Shown here in pieces: positions 23,753 through 31,626 of a DNA stretch of 64,000 nt (the stretch's first letter is position 1; each line of letters opens with the position of its first letter). A program made the translations under genes and the position numbers. Below the pieces are notes generated by a model, which saw only the letters and a list, made by a program, of their open reading frames with translations, was not told where the DNA came from and ran no database searches. Origin of the DNA: BJ22 sp021298375 (GTDB lineage Bacteria > Planctomycetota > Planctomycetia > Pirellulales > Pirellulaceae); NCBI GenBank assembly GCA_046343015.1, contig JBKDOL010000053.1:44078-108077 (forward strand), written 5' to 3'.

Positions 23753-24707
23753 TCTCGACCGGTTCGAGGAACTGACCCATCCGCCGAAATTTCTCGTAGC
23801 GGTTTTGCAGCAGCCGGTCGACGGGCTGGGCGATCAGTTCCCGAAGGTTTCGCTTGAGGTAGTTCCGGATGCTGGCGGCCATGTGGTGGTGGTCCCGGTG
23901 GGCGCCGCCCGCCGGTTCCTCAATCACGTCATCGACGACTCCAAAGCCGAGCAAGTGTTTGGAGGTAAATTTGAGCGCCCCGGCGGCTCGTTCGGCAAAC
24001 TCGTGGCTCTTCCAGAGAATGCCAGCACAACCCTCGGGGCTGATCACCGAATAGTAGGAATACTGCAGCATTGCGACCCGGTCGCCGACTCCGATTCCCA
24101 GGGCTCCGCCGCTGCCACCCTCGCCAATTACAACGCAGACGATTGGCGTGCGGAGGCGGGACATCTCGAGCATGTTCTCGGCAATGACTTGGGCCTGGCC
24201 GCGTTCCTCGGCGCCGATTCCAGGATAAGCCCCGGGGGTGTCGATAAAGCAGACGACTGGGAGTCCGTACTTCTCGGCCATCCGCATTTTGCTCATCGCC
24301 TTGCGGTAACCTTCAGGATGGGCGCAGCCAAAGTAATTCTCTGAGCGCTCTTTGAGATTGCGGCCTTTCTGGTGGCCGATCACCATCAGTTTCAGGTTAT
24401 CCATCCGGGCAAACCCGGTGCGGATAGCCCGGTCGTCGCCGAACTTGCGGTCGCCATGCAGTTCGACAAACTCATCGAACACCAGCGAAAGGTAGTCCAC
24501 CGTGTGGGGGCGATCCTTGTGTCGTGAAACCTGGACAATTTGCCAGGGAGTCAGGTTTTCGAAGATCTGCCGTACCGTCTGGTTCAGTTCCTGTCGCAAT
24601 AGCCGGATCTGTTCAGCCGTTACAGCAGAAGGCGGATCTTCCTGCTCCAGCTTCTTGATTTCGGCTTCAAGGTCGGCAATTGGTTGTTCAAACGCCAGAT
24701 AGTCCAT
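23742..24707 (-). CDS. accA: acetyl-CoA carboxylase carboxyltransferase subunit alpha
   Basis: 321 residues, normal for AccA. The N-terminal helical part (LAFEQPIADLEAEIKKLEQ) is followed by TPWQIVQVSRHKDRP, ELHGDRKFGDDRAI, the GHQKGRN region, GCAHPEGYRKAMSKMRMAEK, FIDTPGAYPGIGAEERGQ, IGEGGSGGALGIGVGD and SPEGCAGILWK. With AccD it transfers the carboxyl group from biotin to acetyl-CoA, the first committed step of fatty acid synthesis. It lies downstream of the kinase gene on the same strand, separated by 262 bp that include a four-copy 17-bp repeat. Its stop codon lies within a 22-bp tandem duplication. Confidence 0.97.
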   Translation of the reverse strand: MDYLAFEQPIADLEAEIKKLEQEDPPSAVTAEQIRLLRQELNQTVRQIFENLTPWQIVQVSRHKDRPHTVDYLSLVFDEFVELHGDRKFGDDRAIRTGFARMDNLKLMVIGHQKGRNLKERSENYFGCAHPEGYRKAMSKMRMAEKYGLPVVCFIDTPGAYPGIGAEERGQAQVIAENMLEMSRLRTPIVCVVIGEGGSGGALGIGVGDRVAMLQYSYYSVISPEGCAGILWKSHEFAERAAGALKFTSKHLLGFGVVDDVIEEPAGGAHRDHHHMAASIRNYLKRNLRELIAQPVDRLLQNRYEKFRRMGQFLEPVETIA

Positions 24708-24888
24708 GGGTCTTGGTCATCCAGTTGGAAACGCGGTGAGTGAGTGTTGGCCGCCAGCGGCAAGGCCTATTCAGCTTGATCAAGTGATCAAGTCTGTGGC
24801 CGAAAGTCTGTGACCAGAACCCTGCTCGAGTTGCTGGACATCGGTTGTCAGGGGCTGGCAAGGCGGCGACTTTGCCTGCACCTGCCCA

Positions 24889-24966
24889 CGGCTGAGATCC
24901 CCGCTCGGCTGAGATCCCCGCTCGGCTGAGGTCCCTTCTCGGCTGAGGTCCCTTCTCGGCTGACGT
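24889..24966. repeat. 17-bp tandem repeat, four copies, next to kinase stop
   Basis: CGGCTGAGATCCCCGCT occurs at 24889-24905 and 24906-24922, then the variant CGGCTGAGGTCCCTTCT at 24923-24939 and 24940-24956, with a fifth partial copy to 24966. The kinase gene on the minus strand ends at 24970. The two-by-two pattern suggests duplication of a divergent pair or successive expansions. Confidence 0.93.
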
Positions 24967-24969
24967 CGT

Positions 24970-25833
24970 TCAGGCGTTGCCTGGCTTGCGAAGCGCCCCC
25001 GCCTTGAAGACCGAAAGCTTTTCGAATTCTACCAAAAAGTCCCTGACTGAGGCGGGCCTTTTGGCGGGGTCCTTGGCCATCATCTTCTGGACCAGATTGG
25101 AAAACTCGACGGTAACCCGGTTGTTAGTGGATTGCAGAAAGGGCGGCGTTGTCCGGAGATGCTTGCTCAGAAGCTCATCCGGGTTAGGGGCGGAAAATGG
25201 CGGGCGATGGGCGATCAGCTCAAACAGCACACAGCCAAAGGAATAGATGTCAGCCCGGGCGTCGGCCGGACGCCGTCTGATTTGTTCGGGCGCCATGTAG
25301 CTGCGGGTTCCGCGAATTGTTTTTGGCTTCTTCTGGAACAGGCTGAATCCCTTGGCCTGCTTTTGAGCGATCGAAAAGTCAATCAGCTTGACGTTGTGCT
25401 GGTCGTCCAGCAGGAAGTTATCCGGCTTCACATCGCAGTGGACCCAGCCCTTTTCGTGCAGGTGCTGCAATCCTTTGGCGCAGTCCTGAATGATGCTGCC
25501 GATGCACTGGTCGATCAATTCCGGTGAATCCCGGAGAACCAGTTTCATGTTCCGCCCGTTAAACAGCTCCATGGCAATCAAGGGCCGGCCGTATTCGCCA
25601 TTAAAGCCGAAAATCCTGATCACGTTCGGATGAGCCAGATTCTTGGCGACCATCACCTCGTGCTTAAGTTGCTCGATTTCGTCCTTGTCCTCGGCGTATT
25701 CCTTGTGAAGCACTTTCAGCGCAATGCGTTCCTCCTGGCCTTCCCTGATCGCTTCCCAGACCTGGGTTGTCTGTCCGGAGCGGATCAGTCGCACGAGCTG
25801 ATAGGGTCCAATAAAATCTCGACCAGATGCCAC
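24970..25833 (-). CDS. serine/threonine protein kinase domain, atypical motifs
   Basis: 287 residues, essentially one kinase domain with no membrane helix. Present are the ATP-anchoring lysine K40 (IALKVL), the helix-C glutamate (HEVMVAKNL, E59), the catalytic loop HCDVKPDNFLL (D134), SYMAPEQ and a normal C-lobe (ADIYSFGCVLFEL). Departures from the norm are a glycine loop reduced to RSGQTTQV, HCD in place of HRD, and DFS (152-154) in place of DFG. The catalytic Asp, Lys and metal-binding Asp remain, so activity is possible but not certain. Planctomycetes encode many Hanks-type kinases, and an FHA-domain activator is encoded at 9886-11742. It lies between truA and accA on the same strand. Confidence 0.9.
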   Translation of the reverse strand: MASGRDFIGPYQLVRLIRSGQTTQVWEAIREGQEERIALKVLHKEYAEDKDEIEQLKHEVMVAKNLAHPNVIRIFGFNGEYGRPLIAMELFNGRNMKLVLRDSPELIDQCIGSIIQDCAKGLQHLHEKGWVHCDVKPDNFLLDDQHNVKLIDFSIAQKQAKGFSLFQKKPKTIRGTRSYMAPEQIRRRPADARADIYSFGCVLFELIAHRPPFSAPNPDELLSKHLRTTPPFLQSTNNRVTVEFSNLVQKMMAKDPAKRPASVRDFLVEFEKLSVFKAGALRKPGNA

Positions 25834-25972
25834 GGGGTTGCTTCCCTTGCCTTGCGATAACTCAGACTGTTCGATTGATTCCGACGTTCAAGTCTAGTCA
25901 AAATCCGCCGGTTTTGCAGCAATTGGCGGCAACTCGCGGGGTTCTCGAAACGAACCACTGATCGGAGCTCGC

Positions 25973-26782
25973 TCACTCCTCATCGCCGGGGGCGTCGTCC
26001 CCTGCTCCACTTCCGCTGGTCTTTTGCCCTGGTTGGCGATGGACAGCCGAAAGCATGGTCAGGCCGTGAGCGGGAGCTGTCGGTCCGGTTTGCGCCCGGT
26101 CGCGCGAGCGGATTGCTTCACCGAGCCATGGAGGTGGTCGTTTTCCCTGTCCGACAAGCACCAAAGAGCCGGCGATGCAGCGAACCATGTTGTAAAGAAA
26201 ACCATCCGCGGTGACTTCGATCCAGACGCGTTGAAAAAGCCCCTCATCGAAGCTCTGCACCTCAGCCCGCGAGATCGTGCGAATCGTGCTGTAACGCTCG
26301 GAACCGGACGCCTGAAACGCGGCAAAGTCCTGGCGCCCAACCAGCGTGGCGGCTGCTTGCTGCATTGCGGGGACGTCGAGTCGGACCGGGACATGCCAGG
26401 CGTAACGCCTTTGAAACACATCCAGCAACCGCCCTGCCTGAATCTGATAACGGTAGGTCTTCTCCAGGCAATCGCGGATGGCGTGGAATTCCTCAGGCCG
26501 CTCGGACAATTCCAGCAGGCAGAGATCGCGGGGGAGAACGGCATTCAATGCCCGCTGGATCACGGCCGGCTCAAGTTTCGAAGCGGTTGTCAGGCTGCAG
26601 ACCTGACCCGCTGCGTGCACGCCCGAGTCCGTTCGCCCACAAGCCGTGACCCGCAAGGTCTCCCCCGTAATCGCTTTCCAAGCCGTTTCCAACTCAGCCT
26701 GCACGCTCCGGCCGTTGGGCTGGACCTGCCAGCCCACGAATTCGGTTCCGTCGTAGGCAATCGTGAGTTTGAGGAATCGCAT
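25973..26782 (-). CDS. truA: tRNA pseudouridine(38-40) synthase
   Basis: 269 residues. It begins MRFLKLTIAYDGTEFVGWQ and contains the catalytic motif ACGRTDSGVHA (D52), RDCLEKTYRYQI and FLYNMVRCIAGSLVLVGQG. TruA makes pseudouridine at positions 38-40 of the tRNA anticodon arm. The ATG at 26782 is chosen because the family begins here and it lies four bases past the asd stop, implying translational coupling; the upstream extension in frame overlaps asd. The last 25 or so residues are a polar tail. Confidence 0.95.
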   Translation of the reverse strand: MRFLKLTIAYDGTEFVGWQVQPNGRSVQAELETAWKAITGETLRVTACGRTDSGVHAAGQVCSLTTASKLEPAVIQRALNAVLPRDLCLLELSERPEEFHAIRDCLEKTYRYQIQAGRLLDVFQRRYAWHVPVRLDVPAMQQAAATLVGRQDFAAFQASGSERYSTIRTISRAEVQSFDEGLFQRVWIEVTADGFLYNMVRCIAGSLVLVGQGKRPPPWLGEAIRSRDRAQTGPTAPAHGLTMLSAVHRQPGQKTSGSGAGDDAPGDEE

Positions 26783-26786
26783 GGTT

Positions 26787-27806
26787 TCAGGAAGTCGCAG
26801 CAGCCAGCTGTTTTGCGAGCAGTTCAGCGATCTGTACGGCATTGGTTGCCGCACCTTTGCGGAGGTTGTCGCTTACGCACCAAAATGTCAAACCGTTATC
26901 GCAGCTGAGGTCGCGGCGAATGCGTCCCAGAAAAACCTCGTCCCGTCCGCTGCAGGCATGGGGCATTGGATACTCCCCTGCCCCGAGGTCATCAACGACC
27001 TCAATTCCAGGCGCGCGTCGCCAGAGTTCTCTCGCTTCGTCGACGGTGAGGGGGCGTTCGGTCTCGACCCAAATCGCTTCGCTGTGGCAGTTCTCGACCG
27101 GCACGCGAATGCAGGTCGCGCTGATTCGAATGGAATCGTCCTCGAGAATCTTGTGCGTCTCCAGCACCATCTTCATTTCTTCTGAGGTGTAGCCCTCGGT
27201 TTTGGGCGAACCGATTTGGGGAATCAGATTGAATGCAATCGGATGCTTGAAAGTCTGGTTGCGATAGGCGGTCTGCTGCAGTACCGCCTTGGTTCCTTCG
27301 ACCAGATCGGCCTGTCCCGCCACCCCTGCTCCGCTGGTTGCTTGATAGGTCGCTACGACAACCCGGCGCACGCGGGCGGCATCATGCAGCGGTTTGAGGG
27401 CGACGACCATTTGTGTCGTCGAACAGTTGGGACTGGCAATCAGCCCGCGGTGTCTTGAGATGGCATGCGGATTGACTTCAGGAATAACGAGCGGCACATC
27501 GGCCCGCATCCGATGGTAGCCACTTTCGTCCACCACCACAGTCCCCTGCTCGACCGCCCAAGGCACGAACTCGGCGGCCACCTCATCAGGCGTGCTGGCG
27601 ATGGCGATATCGATCTCGCGAAAGGCCCCCGGTTCGAGCAATTCCACGGGGAGAGATTGACCGCGAAACCAGATCTGCTTGCCCGCCGAGTTTTTCGAAG
27701 CCAGAAGTTTCAGATGGCTGAGCGGAAAATTACGTTCAGCGAGCAATTTGAGGACCAGCGAACCGACTGCACCGGTCGCACCCACGACAGCTAATCTGAC
27801 TGACAT
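26787..27806 (-). CDS. asd: aspartate-semialdehyde dehydrogenase
   Basis: 339 residues. The NADP-binding start RLAVVGATGAVGSLVLKLL is followed by LASKNSAGK, IASTPDEVAAEF, VVDESGYHRM, the active-site cysteine C128 in SPNCSTTQM, YQATSGAGVAG and VPVENCHSEAIW. It reduces aspartyl phosphate to aspartate semialdehyde for Lys/Met/Thr and diaminopimelate synthesis. AGGAG lies nine bases before the ATG at 27806; the longer upstream frame is rejected for that reason. It is the first gene of an apparent asd-truA unit. Confidence 0.96.
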   Translation of the reverse strand: MSVRLAVVGATGAVGSLVLKLLAERNFPLSHLKLLASKNSAGKQIWFRGQSLPVELLEPGAFREIDIAIASTPDEVAAEFVPWAVEQGTVVVDESGYHRMRADVPLVIPEVNPHAISRHRGLIASPNCSTTQMVVALKPLHDAARVRRVVVATYQATSGAGVAGQADLVEGTKAVLQQTAYRNQTFKHPIAFNLIPQIGSPKTEGYTSEEMKMVLETHKILEDDSIRISATCIRVPVENCHSEAIWVETERPLTVDEARELWRRAPGIEVVDDLGAGEYPMPHACSGRDEVFLGRIRRDLSCDNGLTFWCVSDNLRKGAATNAVQIAELLAKQLAAATS

Positions 27807-27888
27807 TCGACAAAACTCCTGATGGCGTTTCCTGTGTCCCGGTTCGACCGGGTGCAAACGCTTCAGTATATCGAATCCGGGAGCCTTG

Positions 27889-28869
27889 TCAGTTTGCGGA
27901 GTGGTCAACGATTTTGGCGCTGCCGGAAAACGGCGGCAGCAGTCGGGTGAGCCAGCGACGGATAAGCGCTGAGTTCAGGAAAGCGAGATTGCCAAAAATC
28001 ATGATCAGCCCAAACGTGATCATCCCCATCGCCAATCCAATTCCGGCGTGGACGGCAATCGCCATGGCGAGCCAAATCGGCCGGGTCAGTCGAGGCCAGA
28101 TCAGAAAGGGATAGCTGACCTCCCAGAAGAGGGTTCCATAGGTGATTAAATTCACCCAACCCATGTGGGCGGCAAGCCAAGTCAGGTCGAGGGTCTGGTA
28201 CTCGTAGTTCCCCACGGCTCCCCAAATCGCCTGGCCATTCCACCAGGTATCGCCCTGGAGTTTACCCAGCCCGGCAAAGAGGTAGACGATGCACATGTGC
28301 ACCTGAATCAGGCGGATTGCGATATTCGCCAGCACCGAGCGGGTGACGACTCCCCTGCCCTGCCGCCGGGCCAAAAAAGAGTCGACGGAAAGAAACTCTC
28401 CGCTCGGGCCGAGGGCAAGATAGAGAGTCAGGAAGCTGTTGATTTGGTCGAGTCCATACTGAGCTCCAGTGGTCCGGTTGACGTAGGAGATCACCAGCAG
28501 CGCAGTCAGAATTCCCGTCCACCGCGTCCAGAGACCGACGGTGAAAAGCGCGATGATTGCCAACCCGATGAGGTGTACCGGGAGTAACCAGGAGTCAGCC
28601 GGCAACCAGTCAAAATGACTCCAGAGCAACGAAGGGAGTCCATAACTTGAATTGCCATCACCCAGCAAGTTGCGATAGTCCCGGGGCAGTAAGGCGGCGT
28701 TGCCAAAGAACCGTTCGAGGTCAATCGTCCAGACGGCATGCGTGTAGAAAACCATCGAACCGACCAGCACTCGCATCAGTCCGAGCAGCGCCGGGTCGTC
28801 GGGCGTAAACCAGAAACGGTTCCACCAACGTCCCCAATCGGCCAGCCAAGCCTGGCAAGCAGTCATCAT
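27889..28869 (-). CDS. HTTM-domain membrane protein (SdpB / gamma-carboxylase-like)
   Basis: 326 residues with about six to eight membrane helices. The order of segments (LGLMRVLVGSMVFYTHAVWT, FGNAALLPRDYRNLL, HLIGLAIIALFTVGLWTRW, NSFLTLYLALGPSG, LIQVHMCIVYLFAGLGKLQG, WWNGQAIW) is that of the HTTM domain. HTTM is shared by vitamin K-dependent gamma-glutamyl carboxylases, bacterial homologues and the SdpB family. Bacterial members lack proven carboxylase activity; SdpB is needed for maturation of the toxin SdpC. It overlaps its upstream neighbour by four bases (ATGA), so the two are co-translated. Substrate unknown. Confidence 0.8.
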   Translation of the reverse strand: MMTACQAWLADWGRWWNRFWFTPDDPALLGLMRVLVGSMVFYTHAVWTIDLERFFGNAALLPRDYRNLLGDGNSSYGLPSLLWSHFDWLPADSWLLPVHLIGLAIIALFTVGLWTRWTGILTALLVISYVNRTTGAQYGLDQINSFLTLYLALGPSGEFLSVDSFLARRQGRGVVTRSVLANIAIRLIQVHMCIVYLFAGLGKLQGDTWWNGQAIWGAVGNYEYQTLDLTWLAAHMGWVNLITYGTLFWEVSYPFLIWPRLTRPIWLAMAIAVHAGIGLAMGMITFGLIMIFGNLAFLNSALIRRWLTRLLPPFSGSAKIVDHSAN

Positions 28870-29711
28870 TGGCCGGCTCCTCGAAGGGGAATCTGTTGGG
28901 GAGCAATTTCCTCGTTTCCGGCTGGAGCGTCCGCCACCGGTGGAATGAAGGTTCCGTCTGCGAGCACGTCGCCAATTTTGATCGGTGGCAGAAGTCCGCT
29001 GGGGTCATCCAGCTTTCGTCCCAGCGCGATCTCACCAGGCAACGGAATCAACCGCTCCTGGCAGTAGAGTTCGACGCGCGCGGCCTCGGTATCTTGAATC
29101 AGCACCCGACCAACTGCCTGAACCAGACCGGCAATTCTTTGAGCGGAGCGTTCGTAGGCGCGGCGTTGTCGCTCCGCAGAACGCTCGACTTCCGCGGCCA
29201 AACCGGGCTGGCCACCGCGGGCGAACCGCTCAACTTGCGCGGCGAGTTCCGTTTGCAAACGCTCAAAGCTCTCGCGGTCGGGCTGGCTGGAGTGCTCCGC
29301 AAACAGCGTTTCGCTGAGCATGAACCAGCGATGGTAGCGGAGTCGTGGCGAGAGCTTTTCCGCGTCGGGAAACTTCCGCTCGCGCACCTCGCCATCGGGA
29401 TAGTGCAGGCGGTAGACCAGTAAGTGACTCGGTCCCGGATCGGGGGCGAAAAAACGGTAGCCATGGCTCAGGTAGAGCACTTGATGAATCGGCGCCAACA
29501 ACCTGCCGATCGGTCCGGTCAGTTCCTCGGTGGCGATCGGGTTCGTCACGGGGCCCATGAAGACAACGAAGATCACGGCCGCGATCACTGCGGAGGCAAT
29601 CTGCCTTTGCCGCCTGCTCCAAGTGAACTCGGAATCGGGCAACGCCGACCCAGGGGAGGCAGTCGATTGCTCCCCGGAGGCGGCTTCGGAATGGACAGAC
29701 TTGCGGGGCAT
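28866..29711 (-). CDS. hypothetical membrane-anchored protein, HTTM partner
   Basis: 281 residues. One N-terminal membrane helix (IASAVIAAVIFVVFMGPVT) anchors a large outside domain. It contains YLSHGYRFFAPDPGPSHLLV, YPDGEVRERKFPD and RLRYHRWFMLSETLF, then a charged helical stretch and an acidic C-terminal region with VELYCQERLIP. The aromatic FFAPDP element next to an HTTM gene recalls the SdpA-SdpB pairing, though this protein is larger than SdpA. I chose ATG 29711 over an upstream TTG because the latter lies in a terminator. It is translationally coupled to the HTTM gene, which argues for one complex. No function is known to me. Confidence 0.7.
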   Translation of the reverse strand: MPRKSVHSEAASGEQSTASPGSALPDSEFTWSRRQRQIASAVIAAVIFVVFMGPVTNPIATEELTGPIGRLLAPIHQVLYLSHGYRFFAPDPGPSHLLVYRLHYPDGEVRERKFPDAEKLSPRLRYHRWFMLSETLFAEHSSQPDRESFERLQTELAAQVERFARGGQPGLAAEVERSAERQRRAYERSAQRIAGLVQAVGRVLIQDTEAARVELYCQERLIPLPGEIALGRKLDDPSGLLPPIKIGDVLADGTFIPPVADAPAGNEEIAPQQIPLRGAGQ

Positions 29712-29778
29712 GGGTTTCAGTCGACAACCAAGGATTCCATGAGTTTGGATTCGGAAGTTTAGGTTGCCGGACTGGACC

Positions 29779-29812
29779 AAAAAAAATCCGCCGCGGGTCG
29801 CGCGGCGGATTT
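29779..29812 (-). terminator. Rho-independent terminator of the TIGR03000-like gene
   Basis: AAATCCGCCGCG at 29784-29795 pairs perfectly with CGCGGCGGATTT at 29801-29812 around the loop GGTCG. On the minus strand eight T follow (29786-29779). It serves the gene ending at 29882. Confidence 0.92.
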
Positions 29813-29881
29813 CAGCTTTTTGTCAAACCCGCCCAGCCCAGCCGAGGCTTGCTGTAGCGGTTATGGCGAAGGTAACAGCTC

Positions 29882-31015
29882 TTAACGGCTGGCTACGCGA
29901 GTGTCGTTGTCGAAGTCAAAGGCAATCTCGTGAGACTTGCCACCTTCAACGTCAATCACTTTTTCTACAGTGACTTCCTGACCATCGCGAACAATGGTCG
30001 CCACGATCTTGTAGCCGGTCCATTTCTGCCCAGCTGCGAGATCGGTGGTCGAGAAGATTCGATTGGCGCCTTGGCGATTGGTCGGAGTCCCGGCCAAAAC
30101 AACGCGAGCATCTTGCGGAACCTTGACTGCGAGCGTGGTGATGGCTGACTGGGGGGCATTAAAGTTGAATGCCAGAGCCTTGCGATATCCGCCGGTCACG
30201 CTGACGTACTCAGAGCGGGCAACCTCTTCGCCATCACGGTTGACGACGGCCTTGACTTCAAAGGTGTAGACCTTGCCGGGAATCAGCTTGCGGGCGACGA
30301 AGGTTCGCTTCTCGCCTTTGCTCTTGGTCTGCTTGCCGTTGACGTAAACCAGAGCGTCTGCGGGCACGTTCAAGCTGAGCACCGTCTCGGTTTCCGGAAG
30401 ATCGAGGCGGGTGTTGGTTCCTTCAGGAGAAGGTGGTGCTGCGCCGGGAGTCACAGGACCCGGGGTGGGTGCCGATGGCTGCAGTCCGGGCTGCAATGAA
30501 GGCTCCGTGCTGGGCGGAACTATTTGGCCTTCGTAATAGGGAGCCGGTGAAGAATAGGCCGGTACCGAGTAGGAAGAGTGATAGCCGCCGCTGCTGCCGC
30601 CGCTGCTGCCGCCGCTCGATCCCCAGCCGCCGCTGCTGCCTCCGGAGCTGCCATACGAAACGTAGCTGCTGCCACCGCTGGAGCCACCGCTGGAGCCACC
30701 GCTAGAGCCACCGCTGGAGCCCCAACCACCTGAGCTGGCGTAACCGCCACTGCTGCCGCCACTGGACCCCCAGCCGCGGTGATGATGATGGTGGATATGG
30801 TCGTGAATTCGACCGAGCAAATTGCGAACCGGTCCCGTACCGCGGAACAGCCCATACTGGCCGCCGCTGGAGCCGTAGCTGACGTATCCACCGCTGGAAC
30901 CCCCACTGGAGCCCCAAGACCCAAACGAATCTCCTGCTGAGGCGGACCCGCCCAAGCAAAAGATACCGGCAGCCACAATCGACCAGATGGCTGCGCTCAG
31001 GTTGACCTTACGCAT
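29882..31015 (-). CDS. exported Gly/Ser-rich protein with two TIGR03000-like domains
   Basis: 377 residues. A signal peptide (IWSIVAAGIFCLGGSASAG) is followed by a long GSSGGSSGG repeat region interrupted by a His-rich patch (HDHIHHHHHRG), then a Pro-rich linker. Two related beta domains end the protein, one from TVLSLNVPADALVYVNGKQT and one from LAVKVPQDARVVLAGTPT, each ending in a VTGG or VEGG element. This domain type (TIGR03000) is known mainly from planctomycetes and has no established function. AAAGGGAAT lies upstream of ATG 31015; the frame extends 21 codons further without a signal peptide at its start. The protein probably sits outside the inner membrane. Confidence 0.88.
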   Translation of the reverse strand: MRKVNLSAAIWSIVAAGIFCLGGSASAGDSFGSWGSSGGSSGGYVSYGSSGGQYGLFRGTGPVRNLLGRIHDHIHHHHHRGWGSSGGSSGGYASSGGWGSSGGSSGGSSGGSSGGSSYVSYGSSGGSSGGWGSSGGSSGGSSGGYHSSYSVPAYSSPAPYYEGQIVPPSTEPSLQPGLQPSAPTPGPVTPGAAPPSPEGTNTRLDLPETETVLSLNVPADALVYVNGKQTKSKGEKRTFVARKLIPGKVYTFEVKAVVNRDGEEVARSEYVSVTGGYRKALAFNFNAPQSAITTLAVKVPQDARVVLAGTPTNRQGANRIFSTTDLAAGQKWTGYKIVATIVRDGQEVTVEKVIDVEGGKSHEIAFDFDNDTRVASR

Positions 31016-31626
31016 AGATTCCCTTTCAGACCACAAACGTGCATGTGTTAAGAGGTGCTGCCTGGGCAAAACAGGCAAAATAAAGCCTCTTTTCTAGGAT
31101 ATCACCTGAAATCCCTGCTGCAAGGAGAAAGGTGAAAGTGGAGCAAACTTGCCGATTGGGCGGTTTGGGGAGATATTCCGATGCTCGGACCGAGCCACCT
31201 TCCCGCCCGATTCGGGCCTGATTCAAGTGACTCGCAGCCCACCGCCGCGCGGTCGAAACGCCAACCCGCCCGAAACTCGGCGACCACGTTTCGCCGGGGG
31301 AAATCTGAGGAATTTCGCCCCTGGCCCAGCGAAGTTCAGGCAGTGAAATGGACCAGTTACCCAGCTTTGAGCATGAACCGGAGTCCTGGCCGAATCGGGG
31401 CGTTGACTTGGCTGGTACCCGCCCGCCCCGCGCGGGACTCGTTGCCTTGCCGGGCATTGCGGTCGCGGAGGCTCACCGAATCTGGAGCGGTGCGAAACAG
31501 AATGGACTTCTCGCCGACGAATTCGATTGCTCGCCGGGTTGACTGTATTTTCCATTCATTGCGACGCGGAGGGATCAGTTCGGCTGGCAATCCGACGTCC
31601 GCGGCGAGCCCGCTTTACCGCGTGCC
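31016..31626. other. gene-free stretch upstream of the TIGR03000-like gene
   Basis: No gene is seen in 611 bases; open frames here are Arg/Pro-rich shadows. It should hold the promoter for the minus-strand gene starting at 31015. A six-base stem, TGCCTG at 31059-31064 with CAGGCA at 31072-31077, could form in that gene's leader. Confidence 0.5.
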
